Shown here: piece by piece, positions 35,049 to 43,072 of the stretch
Numbering within the stretch: position 1 is the first letter of the stretch
How the letters are laid out: every line of letters begins with the position of its first letter
Origin: Prosthecobacter gellanilyticus
GTDB lineage: Bacteria > Verrucomicrobiota > Verrucomicrobiia > Verrucomicrobiales > Verrucomicrobiaceae
Direction of reading: 5' to 3'
Assembly (NCBI RefSeq): GCF_007992435.1
Contig: NZ_BKAG01000002.1
Span: 186,001 to 250,000 of the forward strand
DNA: 64,000 nucleotides
Program-made: the position numbers and the translations under genes
Notes under the pieces: model-generated
The model's database searches: none
What the model saw: the letters and a program-made list of their open reading frames with translations, nothing else
Told to the model about the DNA's origin: nothing

Positions 35049-35059
35049 TCGCTTCGCTG

Positions 35060-35089
35060 AATGACGAAGGCCGAAGCACGAATGACGAA
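35060..35089 (-). repeat. 30-nt dispersed repeat, copy 1 (inverted relative to copy 2)
   Basis: Located in the gap between gspG and the next pseudopilin gene. Its reverse complement matches 36732-36761 at 26 of 30 positions; shared blocks are TTCGTCATTCGT, TTCGG and TTCGTCATT. Confidence 0.85.
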
Positions 35090-35097
35090 CCTCAGAA

Positions 35098-35571
35098 ATG
35101 AAGATTAGCGACAGCACGAAGATCTGGACTCCCACGACTCATCTGAGCCGTGGGCGTTCTGGTTTCACGCTGGTTGAGATCTGCATTGCCATGGGCTTGT
35201 GCATGCTGCTGCTGGGCATTGCCACACTGTCCGTGACGGGCATGCAGGATCAGGCGCGGCTCAAGCGCACCGCCGCTGAGATCGAGATGACGGTCCGCCA
35301 GACGCTTCAAGAGGCCGTGATGAGCCAACGCCTGATCGAGCTTGCCCTGGATGGCGGCCTCGGTGGTGAGGAAGGTGGTCGTGTGCAGATCAAGCGTGTG
35401 GGCGACAAGTCCTTTCGCAATGCCAAGCGTGGTGAGGTCTGGGAGTTCAGCCCCACCGGCATCTGCGAGCCGATCGAGGTTCGCCTAACAAGTTCCAGCG
35501 GAACCATTGAGCTAGGGTTTGACCCTCTCACGGGATGCGCTGTCCGCCGCAGTGTCATTGTGAATGGATGA
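35098..35571 (+). CDS. GspH-type minor pseudopilin
   Basis: 157 residues. The prepilin cleavage motif is G22-FTLVEICIAMGLCMLLLGIATL, with Glu5 of the mature protein. The rest is a short beta-rich domain (LNAL-type strands are not obvious). Helix-proximal residues ARLKRTAAEIEMTVRQTLQEAVMSQRL resemble GspH/FimT. The assignment to H rests on order (after G, before I-like) and on the GspH-like helix, so it is moderate. It follows a repeat copy and is separated from gspG by 49 bases. Confidence 0.75.
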   Translation: MKISDSTKIWTPTTHLSRGRSGFTLVEICIAMGLCMLLLGIATLSVTGMQDQARLKRTAAEIEMTVRQTLQEAVMSQRLIELALDGGLGGEEGGRVQIKRVGDKSFRNAKRGEVWEFSPTGICEPIEVRLTSSSGTIELGFDPLTGCAVRRSVIVNG

Positions 35572-35572
35572 T

Positions 35573-36007
35573 ATGAAAACACGTCTTCCATTCTCCAACT
35601 TCGGACGCGACGCAGCGCGTCCCTACCGGGGCTTCGCCCTTTTGGAGATCCTCATGGCGATGGCACTCTTCAGCATGGTTGCCGTCGGCATGACGAAGGC
35701 GTTGGACCAGATCGCGCGGACCACGAAGAGCTCGCGTCAGGAGGCTCAGGTGCTGCGTGTGCTGGAGTCCGTGCTCGCTGAAGTCTCGCATCAGCCGGAG
35801 TTGAAGCCCGGCTCCGTTTCTTTTCCCAAGACGGGCGATGGCATCGACGCCAGCGCCAGCATCGAGAAGGTCCGCCTGTTCACGCAGGAGAAGACCGAGC
35901 TCGACAAAATGTTCCGAATCCGTGCCGAGGCATGGCTGGCGGATGGCACCAAGCACAGTCTGAAACGCCAGATGGAAACCTATGTTTACTCACCCGCCAG
36001 CCCTTAG
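35573..36007 (+). CDS. GspI-like minor pseudopilin with a palindrome-encoded leader
   Basis: 144 residues from ATG 35573, one base after the stop of the H-like gene (an in-frame ATG at 35564 is an alternative). The leader reads MKTRLPFSNFGRDAARPYRG and is cleaved before FALLEILMAMALFSMVAVGM, so the Glu5 motif is kept. The mature protein is small with helix ARTTKSSRQEAQVLRVLESVL, as in GspI. The leader section FGRDAARPY comes from a DNA palindrome (35603-35622), probably an inserted repeat. Its role is to help nucleate the pseudopilus with J and K. Overlap with the next gene is 26 bases. Confidence 0.78.
   Translation: MKTRLPFSNFGRDAARPYRGFALLEILMAMALFSMVAVGMTKALDQIARTTKSSRQEAQVLRVLESVLAEVSHQPELKPGSVSFPKTGDGIDASASIEKVRLFTQEKTELDKMFRIRAEAWLADGTKHSLKRQMETYVYSPASP
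35603..35622. repeat. Palindrome inside the gspI-like leader
   Basis: GGACGCG (35603-35609) pairs with CGCGTCC (35616-35622) across a 6-nt loop. It encodes GRDAAR in the leader and is a probable inserted repeat. Confidence 0.7.
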
Positions 36008-36764
36008 CCAGGCGCAGGTGAGACACCTGCGTTCCCATAACTCCGGATTCACCCTCATCGAGGTCCTCCTCGCCATGGGCCTGATTGGCTTGATCATCGG
36101 CGGCATCTACTCGCTGGCCAACGGAGCCATCCAGCTCGGCACTTCCATGAACCAGGCGCGCATTTCTGAAACCCGCCTGACCAACTTTACGACCGCGTGG
36201 CGTGACTATCTCGAGAACCTGCCTCCAGGCATCCGCTTCAACTGCGGTCTGGAAAAAGCCAAGCGCGGTGCGGGTGGCAATCTGCTCATCGAGGGAGGGC
36301 AGGTGCCCTTCGTTTGGACTCAGCGAGTGAGACTGGCGGATGCCGTGGAGTTTGCCCTCGTGCGTGGTGCCGAGAAAGGCGCACTCGACCTGCATGTCCG
36401 CCACCTCAAGTGTCTCGAGAAACCCACGGCCATGGATGCCTACTCGCAGCTCGCCGAGCTACCTTTGCTCACCGGACTCAAGGAGTTCCGCTGGGAGTTC
36501 TATGATGTCGAAAAGAAGCGTTGGTTCACCACCTGGAACGCCGACAAGCGCCCGCAGCCACCGCTTTTCATGCGCCTTCACTTCCAGTTCCTCAAAGACC
36601 CGCGTGAGTATGAGTTCACCTATTGGATTGCAAATGATCTCGTGCCGAGAACAGCGGGCTTAAACCCCAATGGCCAGTCACCAATGACGCTTCGGCACTT
36701 CAGCGTGCCTCTCATGCCCTTTGGTCATTCATTCGTCATTCGTTTTTCGGATTTCGTCATTTAA
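35982..36764 (+). CDS. GspJ-like minor pseudopilin
   Basis: 260 residues. A leader to Gly22 is followed by FTLIEVLLAMGLIGLIIGGI, a class III prepilin start with Glu5. The globular part contains WRDYLENLPPGIRF, TGLKEFRWEFYD and a PLFMRLHFQFLKDPREYEFTYWI strand pattern typical of GspJ. The last dozen residues (HSFVIRFSDFVI) are encoded by repeat copy 2 and probably add nothing functional. The gene overlaps the I-like gene by 26 bases. The J assignment is from order and size. Confidence 0.8.
   Translation: MFTHPPALSQAQVRHLRSHNSGFTLIEVLLAMGLIGLIIGGIYSLANGAIQLGTSMNQARISETRLTNFTTAWRDYLENLPPGIRFNCGLEKAKRGAGGNLLIEGGQVPFVWTQRVRLADAVEFALVRGAEKGALDLHVRHLKCLEKPTAMDAYSQLAELPLLTGLKEFRWEFYDVEKKRWFTTWNADKRPQPPLFMRLHFQFLKDPREYEFTYWIANDLVPRTAGLNPNGQSPMTLRHFSVPLMPFGHSFVIRFSDFVI
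36732..36761 (+). repeat. 30-nt dispersed repeat, copy 2
   Basis: Runs TTCGTCATTCGT to TTCGTCATT and matches the reverse complement of 35060-35089 at 26 of 30 positions. It encodes the C-terminal residues of the GspJ-like protein and lies just before the gspK start. The two copies bracket gspH-gspI-gspJ in opposite orientation. Confidence 0.85.
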
Positions 36765-36768
36765 TCCC

Positions 36769-37707
36769 ATGCGTCTCCACTCCACTATCAACCACTATCG
36801 CCGGGGCTCTGCGCTCATCGCGGTGTTCTGGATGATCGCGGTCATGGGCATGGTGGTGCTGGCGGGCGCGAAGGCTCTGCATGCGGACACGAAGGCGACT
36901 CGTGAGCTGCGCGGCCGCACCTTTGCAAAACGTCTCGCGCAGATGGGACTCGAGGTGGCCAGGCATCCAGCCATCCAGATGGATGATGGCCTGTTGCACT
37001 ACACGACTCCTGAAGGCGGTGGCTATGATGTCAAGCTCACCACCGAGGAAGCCCGCCTCAACATCAATGTGCTCGTGGGCAGTGGCGACAAGGTTTTGCT
37101 GCCTCGTTTGTTCGGCGCCTGGGGCCTGAAGCCCGAGCAGAGCACGGCCTTGATCGATGCCTTGCGTGACTGGATCGATGAGGATGACAAGCTCAGCATG
37201 AAGGGCGCGGAGAAGCGTGACTATCAAAAGGCCGGCTTTGAAGGGCTGCCGTATAACAAACCTTTCCGCGAGGTGGAGGAGATGCTCATGGTGCGTGGCA
37301 TGAACCAGGTCAATGAGCTGCGTCCTGACTGGCGCGAGTGGTTCACCGTCATGGGTGATGGACGCGTGGATGTGAATGAAGCGCGTGCTGAATTGATCGC
37401 GCTCATTGCCAATGTTCCGGTCGAGCGTGTCACACCTCTTTTGACCCTGCGTGCAGGCAAGGACGGTGCCTTGCACACGCGTGATGACAACCGCCTCACT
37501 TCCCCCATGCAGGTCGCACAGCTCCTCGGCGTCTATCAGCCGCAGACTGTGGAGATGCTGACCCGCATCATCCAATTTGCCGGGCCGATCAAGCGTCTGG
37601 AGAGCACAGGCCACTTTGGTGACATCCGTCGCCGCCTCGTGCTGATCGTGCAGAACCAACAAGCCATCTGGCGCGGCGAACTTCCCATCCATGGCACGAA
37701 ATCGTAA
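36769..37707 (+). CDS. gspK: Minor pseudopilin GspK
   Basis: 312 residues from ATG 36769 (MRLHSTINHYRRGSALIAVFWMIAVMGM). An upstream TTG would only add repeat-derived residues. Mature protein starts after Gly13 with SALIAVFWMIAVMGMVVLAGA, lacking the Glu5 of other pseudopilins, as is usual for GspK. The large domain contains EEARLNINVLVGSGDK, ALIDALRDWIDEDD and VDVNEARAELIALI. GspK caps the pseudopilus tip. It overlaps the L-like gene by 17 bases. Confidence 0.88.
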   Translation: MRLHSTINHYRRGSALIAVFWMIAVMGMVVLAGAKALHADTKATRELRGRTFAKRLAQMGLEVARHPAIQMDDGLLHYTTPEGGGYDVKLTTEEARLNINVLVGSGDKVLLPRLFGAWGLKPEQSTALIDALRDWIDEDDKLSMKGAEKRDYQKAGFEGLPYNKPFREVEEMLMVRGMNQVNELRPDWREWFTVMGDGRVDVNEARAELIALIANVPVERVTPLLTLRAGKDGALHTRDDNRLTSPMQVAQLLGVYQPQTVEMLTRIIQFAGPIKRLESTGHFGDIRRRLVLIVQNQQAIWRGELPIHGTKS

Positions 37708-38911
37708 ACCCACCCATGACCTCCTGCTGCCAGGAGCCGACGGCTGGTCCCGCTGGACCGGCACGGAAGGCTCTGCCTGCGAGCATGCGGCCAGCTTTGG
37801 CGAGAGCGCCGGAATCTTCGCCAAAGAGGCGCATCGTCGTGTGCTGGCCCTGCCGGCCTCCCATGCCTGGGTGCTGCCCGCCTGGCTGCATGGCCAGCCT
37901 GAGCATTTGCGCGACATGGCCATGCTTCATCTCGAGCGCATGGGCGTGCGTGTGACGGATCCAGATCACGGCCTGCAAGTGCGCCGCATCCAGGAAAAGG
38001 ACGGCGCGCATCTCGCCTGCATCCTCGCGCTGAAGGACCAAGCAGCTCCGCTGGGCGATACAGCACGTCTTCCTGATGAGGTGATGCTCAGCGCGCAGTG
38101 CCGCGAGCTCCCAGCGGACAGCATCATCATCCAGCGTGAGATGAGCCGCCTCATCGTCACCATCACGCATGGCACAGACATCATTTACTGCAGCCCTCTG
38201 TCCGCGCATCGGCTGGATGAGCTGGCGCTGGGTGAGCTTAACCATCTTTGTGTTCAACTCGGCTTCCAGCGCGTGCTCGGCAGCGTGCAAGGCATTGTGC
38301 TTTGGCTGGAAGAGGAGGGTGACCTTGCGCAGATCGAGCGTGTCACGGGCCTGTCTGCTTCTCGCGAGCCTGCTCCTGCGCCTCGTCTGCCTGAGAAAGG
38401 CACCAGCACACTGCTGCCTGCGGACATCATGGCGGCCCGCCATCGCCAGCAGGCTAGTGCTCGCACACGTGTCATGGCCTTGACCGTCGGCCTCGCTCTC
38501 GCGGCCTGTTTGGCCGTCATGATGGTGCTCATCAGCACCGCCACACGTGAGCGTGACATGCTGCTGGAGAAGATCGCCGATCTCACGCCGCAGGCCTCCC
38601 AGGTGCTGGATCAAAAGAAGGCCTGGATCGAAGCCGCTCCCGCTGTTGATCCCAGCATGAACCCTATGCAGGTGCTGCTAGATTGCATGAGCCCGGCCTC
38701 CAGCATCGAAGTCGGCATGACGAACTTCGAGTGGACTCCGAAGACACTCGTCCTCCGTGGCCGCACGGCCATGCCTTCGCTGGCGCTTCAATACACGAAA
38801 GAGATCACCGAGGTCGAGGCACTCAGCCGCTACACCTTTGACGTCCCGGCGCCGCAGATCGCCAGTGATAGCAGCGCCACCTTTGAACTGAAAGGAGAGA
38901 TCGAGCCATGA
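37691..38911 (+). CDS. GspL-like assembly protein
   Basis: 406 residues. The N-terminal cytoplasmic half has an actin-like/PilM flavour (LALPASHAWVLPAWLHGQPEHLRDMAMLHLERMG and later strands). One membrane segment is seen at about 258-280 (VMALTVGLALAACLAVMMVLI), followed by a periplasmic ferredoxin-like domain (LLDCMSPASSIEVGMTNFEWTPKTLVLRGRT). This matches GspL, which tethers GspE to the inner membrane. It overlaps gspK by 17 bases and the M-like gene by 4. Confidence is moderate because the family is divergent. Confidence 0.75.
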   Translation: MARNRKPTHDLLLPGADGWSRWTGTEGSACEHAASFGESAGIFAKEAHRRVLALPASHAWVLPAWLHGQPEHLRDMAMLHLERMGVRVTDPDHGLQVRRIQEKDGAHLACILALKDQAAPLGDTARLPDEVMLSAQCRELPADSIIIQREMSRLIVTITHGTDIIYCSPLSAHRLDELALGELNHLCVQLGFQRVLGSVQGIVLWLEEEGDLAQIERVTGLSASREPAPAPRLPEKGTSTLLPADIMAARHRQQASARTRVMALTVGLALAACLAVMMVLISTATRERDMLLEKIADLTPQASQVLDQKKAWIEAAPAVDPSMNPMQVLLDCMSPASSIEVGMTNFEWTPKTLVLRGRTAMPSLALQYTKEITEVEALSRYTFDVPAPQIASDSSATFELKGEIEP

Positions 38912-39495
38912 AGAAGAGTGAAAAGATCCTTCTAACCATCTTTGGTGTGATGTTCCTCGTCATCATCGGCGGTGGAGCCGTGGCCATGGGCATGAAGCAC
39001 TACCTCGCCATCCGTGAGGAGAACGAAACCCTGAGCGGCCGCATCATCGAGATGAACGAGGCCATCGCCCAAGGCTCTGAATGGCAACGCCGTCACGACT
39101 GGCTGGACAAGCAGGTGCCCGGCTTCAGCTCACGTCAGGACGCCTCCGTGAAGCTGCTCGAAGTCATCCAGCGTGAGGCGGACAAGCTCTCCCTCGCTCT
39201 CGCAGGCAAAGAATTCCTCGAGCCCGTGAAGACCATGGGCCCCGATGGACTGCCCCTGGAGGAAGAGGGTGGTTACTTCGATCAGGCCACCGTCAAAGTC
39301 ACGCTTACCAAGGTGAAGGAGCAGGCTTTCTTCACCTGGCTGCACTCCATGCAGACACCGGACTCCTTCCTCGGCATCACCCGCCTTCAGATCTCACCAG
39401 GGGGCGAGGGCAAGACCATCAACGTCGAGGCTGAGGTGACCCAGTTCTATCGCGAGAAAGCCTCCGCCAAACTCTCCAAGGCCAGCACACCATGA
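38908..39495 (+). CDS. GspM-like assembly protein
   Basis: 195 residues with a single N-terminal membrane segment (about 8-28, LLTIFGVMFLVIIGGGAVAMGM), a coiled coil (about 32-60) and a C-terminal ferredoxin-like half (EGGYFDQATVKVTLTKVKEQAFFTWLHSMQTPDSFLGITRLQISPG). This is the layout of GspM/PilO proteins that pair with GspL in the inner-membrane complex. Its gene overlaps the L-like gene by 4 bases and the C-like gene by 4. Confidence 0.76.
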   Translation: MKKSEKILLTIFGVMFLVIIGGGAVAMGMKHYLAIREENETLSGRIIEMNEAIAQGSEWQRRHDWLDKQVPGFSSRQDASVKLLEVIQREADKLSLALAGKEFLEPVKTMGPDGLPLEEEGGYFDQATVKVTLTKVKEQAFFTWLHSMQTPDSFLGITRLQISPGGEGKTINVEAEVTQFYREKASAKLSKASTP

Positions 39496-40130
39496 AGACA
39501 CACTCTGTTTTGCCTATCCAAATGTATGTTTGTGCTCTTGCCTGCAGTGCGGTGCTTGCGCTGGGCTCCACCGCCTTTGCCGCTGAGCCGCCACCCGTGG
39601 CTTTCCCAGACGTGCAGCACTATGCAGCCTTGTGGGAAAGGTCCGTCTTCACCACGAAGGACCTGCCATCACCTGATGCGCCCACGGGTCCCATCTTTAG
39701 CGACAATCTAGGCCTCTCCGGCATGTATGAGGTGGACGGTCAGGTCGTGGCCGTGCTCATCGACCGCACCACCAGCCAGTACACGGAAGCCCGCATCGGC
39801 AGCGAGAACGAGCAGGGGATCAAGATCCGCAAAGTGCACCCGGGTGCCACCATGGACAAAACTCGAGTCCAGCTGCAGAAGGGCGATATCGCCGGTTGGG
39901 TGACCTTCGGTGATCCCGGCGCTCCACCGCCGACAGAGCAGGCTCCGGCGTCCGCGCCTCAGCAGGTCCAGGCTGCCCAGCCCGCGCATGCACCGGCCGC
40001 TACGCCCTTGCTGCCGCCTCCCGCTCCTTCGGGCATCCCGGGCATTCACGTGGCCCCCACTCCACCGCCAAACATCTCCATCCCGGTCGTTCCGGCTGGA
40101 AATGACGACGTGCCGCTGCCTCCCCCTTGA
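39492..40130 (+). CDS. GspC-like protein without PDZ domain
   Basis: 212 residues with an N-terminal membrane anchor or signal (about 10-31). A short HR-like domain follows (NLGLSGMYEVDGQVVAVLIDRTTSQYTEARIGSENEQGIKIRKVHPGA to VQLQKGDIAGWVTFG), and the last 70 residues are proline- and alanine-rich. GspC links the inner-membrane complex to the secretin GspD. Most GspC proteins carry a PDZ or coiled-coil region, which is missing here. It closes the operon. The label rests on order and on the HR-like stretch, so it is an inference, not a proof. Confidence 0.6.
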   Translation: MKTHSVLPIQMYVCALACSAVLALGSTAFAAEPPPVAFPDVQHYAALWERSVFTTKDLPSPDAPTGPIFSDNLGLSGMYEVDGQVVAVLIDRTTSQYTEARIGSENEQGIKIRKVHPGATMDKTRVQLQKGDIAGWVTFGDPGAPPPTEQAPASAPQQVQAAQPAHAPAATPLLPPPAPSGIPGIHVAPTPPPNISIPVVPAGNDDVPLPPP

Positions 40131-40204
40131 TCCGTTGGAGAGATGATCAAGGCCTGAATTTCAAGTTGCGAGCTAGGGCAGGGGAGCGGAGTTTGAGGCT
40201 TCGC

Positions 40205-40603
40205 ATGTCCGGACTTCTGGATCTCCCACCCCATCACCTACTGGCTGCCTTTCAGGCATTCTTCGCCTTGTCCATCGGACATGCGTTGATGGATTTCCCT
40301 CTTCAGGGGGAATACATCGCCACGGGCAAAAACTGGCGCCTGCTGAAAAAGCTCGCGGACCCCGCACGTCCGCCTGCCATTTGGATCTGGTGCATGGCCG
40401 CGCATTGCTTCATGCATGGCGGTGCCGTGTGGGTCATCACCGGTTCCTTCCTCCTCGGCTTGGTGGAGTTCACCATCCACTGGATCATCGATGTCGCGAA
40501 GTGCAGCGGCCGCACCTCCTTCCATCAGGACCAGTCCATGCACTACCTGTGCAAAGCGGCCTACTCCTCCGCACTCTACTTCGGCTGGCAGGCTCCGTTT
40601 TGA
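40205..40603 (+). CDS. DUF3307-family membrane protein
   Basis: 132 residues from ATG 40205. The first in-frame ATG at 40127 overlaps the previous gene and adds a charged tail. Features are FFALSIGHALMDFPLQGEYIATGKNW, with conserved His, Asp and Gln of DUF3307, then AHCFMHGGAVWVITGSFLLGLVEFTIHWIIDVAKC. About three membrane segments are likely. Function is unknown. The next gene starts 8 bases after it. Confidence 0.72.
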   Translation: MSGLLDLPPHHLLAAFQAFFALSIGHALMDFPLQGEYIATGKNWRLLKKLADPARPPAIWIWCMAAHCFMHGGAVWVITGSFLLGLVEFTIHWIIDVAKCSGRTSFHQDQSMHYLCKAAYSSALYFGWQAPF

Positions 40604-40611
40604 GCAAGGCA

Positions 40612-41343
40612 ATGGCCGACGTGATCACCCAGTGTCCGGTCCTTCATCGGGACCGTTTCATCATCGTGATCAACAAGCCTGCCGGGGTCCTCTCGCATCC
40701 AAATTCCGCGCGCATCGATCCCAAGCACACGGCTGCTTTCGAAGGCCGCTACGATCTCGACCGCCGCTGCTTCGAAGGCCCCGCTGGCAAGGTCTGGCTC
40801 ATCCATCGTCTCGACCAAGACACCTCCGGTGCGCTGCTCGCCGCTCTGGATGAAAAGACCGCCGACCGCTGCCGCGCTCTCTTTGAGGAAGGGACCATCC
40901 AAAAGCATTACCTCGCCCTCGTCCGTGGCTCGCCAGCGCCTCAGGGCACCTGGCTGGACCACCTTGCCACCAGTCGCGGAGGCGGCGGCGTCCGCACCCA
41001 GGTCGTCAAAGGCCGCCCGCCGAATGCCGAGCTCAGCTACCAGGTCAAAGCGCACAGTGCTGAGCACCGCCTCAGCTTACTCGACATCGCCCTCATCACC
41101 GGCAAGACGCACCAGATCCGCGTCCAGGCCACCTCCCGCCAGCACCCCCTCGCGGGTGATGACGTCTATGGCGACTTCTCCCTAAACAAGCGCCTCCGCC
41201 AGTCCCTTGGCCTCCGCCGCCTCGCTCTCCACGCCCACCGCCTCGAATTCAAGCACCCCGCCTCAGGGTATAAGACGGTCATCGATGCGCCGGTGCCGGA
41301 AGACCTTTCGGCGGCTTTCAAGGTGTTGGGGTTTGGCGGGTGA
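40612..41343 (+). CDS. RluA-family pseudouridine synthase
   Basis: 243 residues from ATG 40612. The catalytic Asp motif is in VWLIHRLDQDTSGALLAAL (HRLDQDTSG). RIVINKPAG-like VINKPAGVLSH is at the N terminus, and ALITGKTHQIRVQATSRQHPLAGDDVYGD covers the conserved Lys and Arg region. These enzymes isomerise uridine to pseudouridine in rRNA or tRNA; the target is unknown here. An S4 domain is absent, as in RluA and TruC types. It follows the DUF3307 gene by 8 bases. Confidence 0.92.
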   Translation: MADVITQCPVLHRDRFIIVINKPAGVLSHPNSARIDPKHTAAFEGRYDLDRRCFEGPAGKVWLIHRLDQDTSGALLAALDEKTADRCRALFEEGTIQKHYLALVRGSPAPQGTWLDHLATSRGGGGVRTQVVKGRPPNAELSYQVKAHSAEHRLSLLDIALITGKTHQIRVQATSRQHPLAGDDVYGDFSLNKRLRQSLGLRRLALHAHRLEFKHPASGYKTVIDAPVPEDLSAAFKVLGFGG

Positions 41344-41347
41344 AAAA

Positions 41348-41506
41348 GTTCGGAGTGCTGAGGTCGGAGTCCGGAGTTACGAAGAGGGTGCCTTGTGGGT
41401 GGTTTCGGATCTGATTGGGTAGAGTGAAGCGATGAAGGCCTAGAGGCATCGTTCGTTCCTCGAGGCCGAATGCCTCACTCCGAACTCCGCCCTCAGCACT
41501 CCGAAC
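41348..41506. repeat. Inverted-repeat element with 30-nt arms
   Basis: Arms 41348-41377 and 41477-41506 match in inverted orientation at 28 of 30 positions (core CTCAGCACTCCGAAC), with 99 bases between. The element lies between the RluA-family and DUF1501 genes, both on the plus strand. The right arm reads as spurious residues upstream of the DUF1501 start. Confidence 0.88.
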
Positions 41507-41562
41507 TCCCAATCGTGGAACCCCGCAAAGTCCGGCACCCAGTCTACGTTACTCTTCCCCGC

Positions 41563-43047
41563 ATGTCCCCCCTCCTCGACTTCCACCTCCAGCAGACCCG
41601 CCGCCAGTTCTTCGGCCATACCGGCCTGCGTGCGGGCAGCATCGCGCTGGCTTCGATGTTGGGTCGCGACCTCGCGGGTGCCGCCGCTTCACCAGGATCA
41701 TCAAGCGCCGCAGGTCAGGTGCATCCGCCGCTTCCCGGCCTCCCGCATTTCGCCCCAAGGGCAAAGCGCCTCATCTACCTGCACATGAATGGCGCCCCGT
41801 CCCAGCTCGACCTCTGGGATCACAAGCCCGGCCTCCAGGCCTACTTTGATAAAGACCTTCCCGAAAGCGTCCGCAATGGCCAGCGCATCACCACCATGAC
41901 CAGCGGTCAGGCGCGCCTCCCCGTCGCCCCGTCCATGTTCAAGTTCCAGCAGTATGGCCAGAGCGGCATGTGGGCCAGCGAGCTGCTCAAGCACACCTCC
42001 AAGGTGGTCGATGACATCGCCCTTGTCCGCAGTGTCCACACCACCGCCATCAATCACGACCCCGCCTGCACCTTCGTCATGACGGGCAACGAGGTCCCCG
42101 GCAAGGCCAGCATCGGCTCCTGGCTCGCCTACGGCCTCGGCAGCGAGAGCAATGACCTCCCCTCCTTCGTCGTCTTCACCCCCACCTTTCCCGCCGCCAG
42201 CCAGGCCCAGGCCCTCTTCACCCGCATGTGGAGCAGCGGCTTCCTCCCCAGCAAGCACACCGGCGTCGCCTTGAGAGGGCAGGGGGACCCCGTCCTCTTT
42301 GTCAAAAATCCCCACGGTGTGGATTCCACCGACCGCCGCACCATGCTCAATGCACTGAATAAGCTCAACGAGATCAACCACGCCCGCATTGGCGATCCCG
42401 AGATCCAGACCCGCATCTCGAACTACGAGATGGCCTTCCGCATGCAGACCAGCGTCCCTGAGCTCACCGATCTCAGCAAGGAGTCCCAGGCCACGCTGGA
42501 CATGTATGGCCCGGACGTCCAGCGCCCCGGCAGCTTCACTCACAGCGCCCTCCTCGCCCGACGCCTTATCGAGCGCGGCACCCGCGTCGTCCAGATCCTC
42601 CACCGCGGCTGGGACCAGCATAACAACCTCCCCAAACTCCTCCGCGGCCAGATCGAGGACACTGACCAGGCCACCGCCGCCCTCATCATGGACCTCAAGC
42701 AGCGCGGCCTCCTCCAGGACACCCTCGTCGTTTGGGGCGGCGAGTTCGGCCGCACCGTCTACTCCCAGGGCACCTTGACCAAGGACAACTACGGCCGCGA
42801 CCATCACCCGCGAAACTTCTGCATGTGGATGGCCGGCGGCGGCGTCAAAGGCGGCACCGTTTACGGCGAGACCGACGACTTCAGCTACAACATCGCCAAG
42901 GACCCCGTCCACATCAACGACCTGAACGCCACCATCCTGCACCTCATGGGCATCGACCACAGCCGGTTCAGCTTCAAGTTCCAAGGCCTCGACCAGCGCC
43001 TCACCGGCGTGGAGGAGCATCACGTGGTGAAGAACCTGCTCGCGTAG
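41563..43047 (+). CDS. DUF1501-family Tat-exported protein
   Basis: 494 residues from ATG 41563 ([33 protein letters not shown]), a twin-arginine signal. Conserved DUF1501 features are [53 protein letters not shown], the C-terminal [15 protein letters not shown] and [19 protein letters not shown]. The fold belongs to the alkaline phosphatase/sulfatase superfamily. The family is abundant in Planctomycetes and Verrucomicrobia, and is usually paired with a PSCyt/DUF1553 gene. No partner is adjacent here. Substrate is unknown. Upstream start candidates lie in the repeat and are rejected. Confidence 0.9.
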   Translation: MSPLLDFHLQQTRRQFFGHTGLRAGSIALASMLGRDLAGAAASPGSSSAAGQVHPPLPGLPHFAPRAKRLIYLHMNGAPSQLDLWDHKPGLQAYFDKDLPESVRNGQRITTMTSGQARLPVAPSMFKFQQYGQSGMWASELLKHTSKVVDDIALVRSVHTTAINHDPACTFVMTGNEVPGKASIGSWLAYGLGSESNDLPSFVVFTPTFPAASQAQALFTRMWSSGFLPSKHTGVALRGQGDPVLFVKNPHGVDSTDRRTMLNALNKLNEINHARIGDPEIQTRISNYEMAFRMQTSVPELTDLSKESQATLDMYGPDVQRPGSFTHSALLARRLIERGTRVVQILHRGWDQHNNLPKLLRGQIEDTDQATAALIMDLKQRGLLQDTLVVWGGEFGRTVYSQGTLTKDNYGRDHHPRNFCMWMAGGGVKGGTVYGETDDFSYNIAKDPVHINDLNATILHLMGIDHSRFSFKFQGLDQRLTGVEEHHVVKNLLA

Positions 43048-43072
43048 GTATCACAGGAGGAAGGGCAAGTTG

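Noticed and set aside
41470..41562. Upstream ATG as start of the DUF1501 gene
   Set aside because: The added residues come from the inverted-repeat arm and would bury the Tat signal; ATG 41563 fits.
41701..43023. 440-codon minus-strand frame opposite DUF1501
   Set aside because: Ala/Glu/Gly/Val-rich shadow of the DUF1501 gene.
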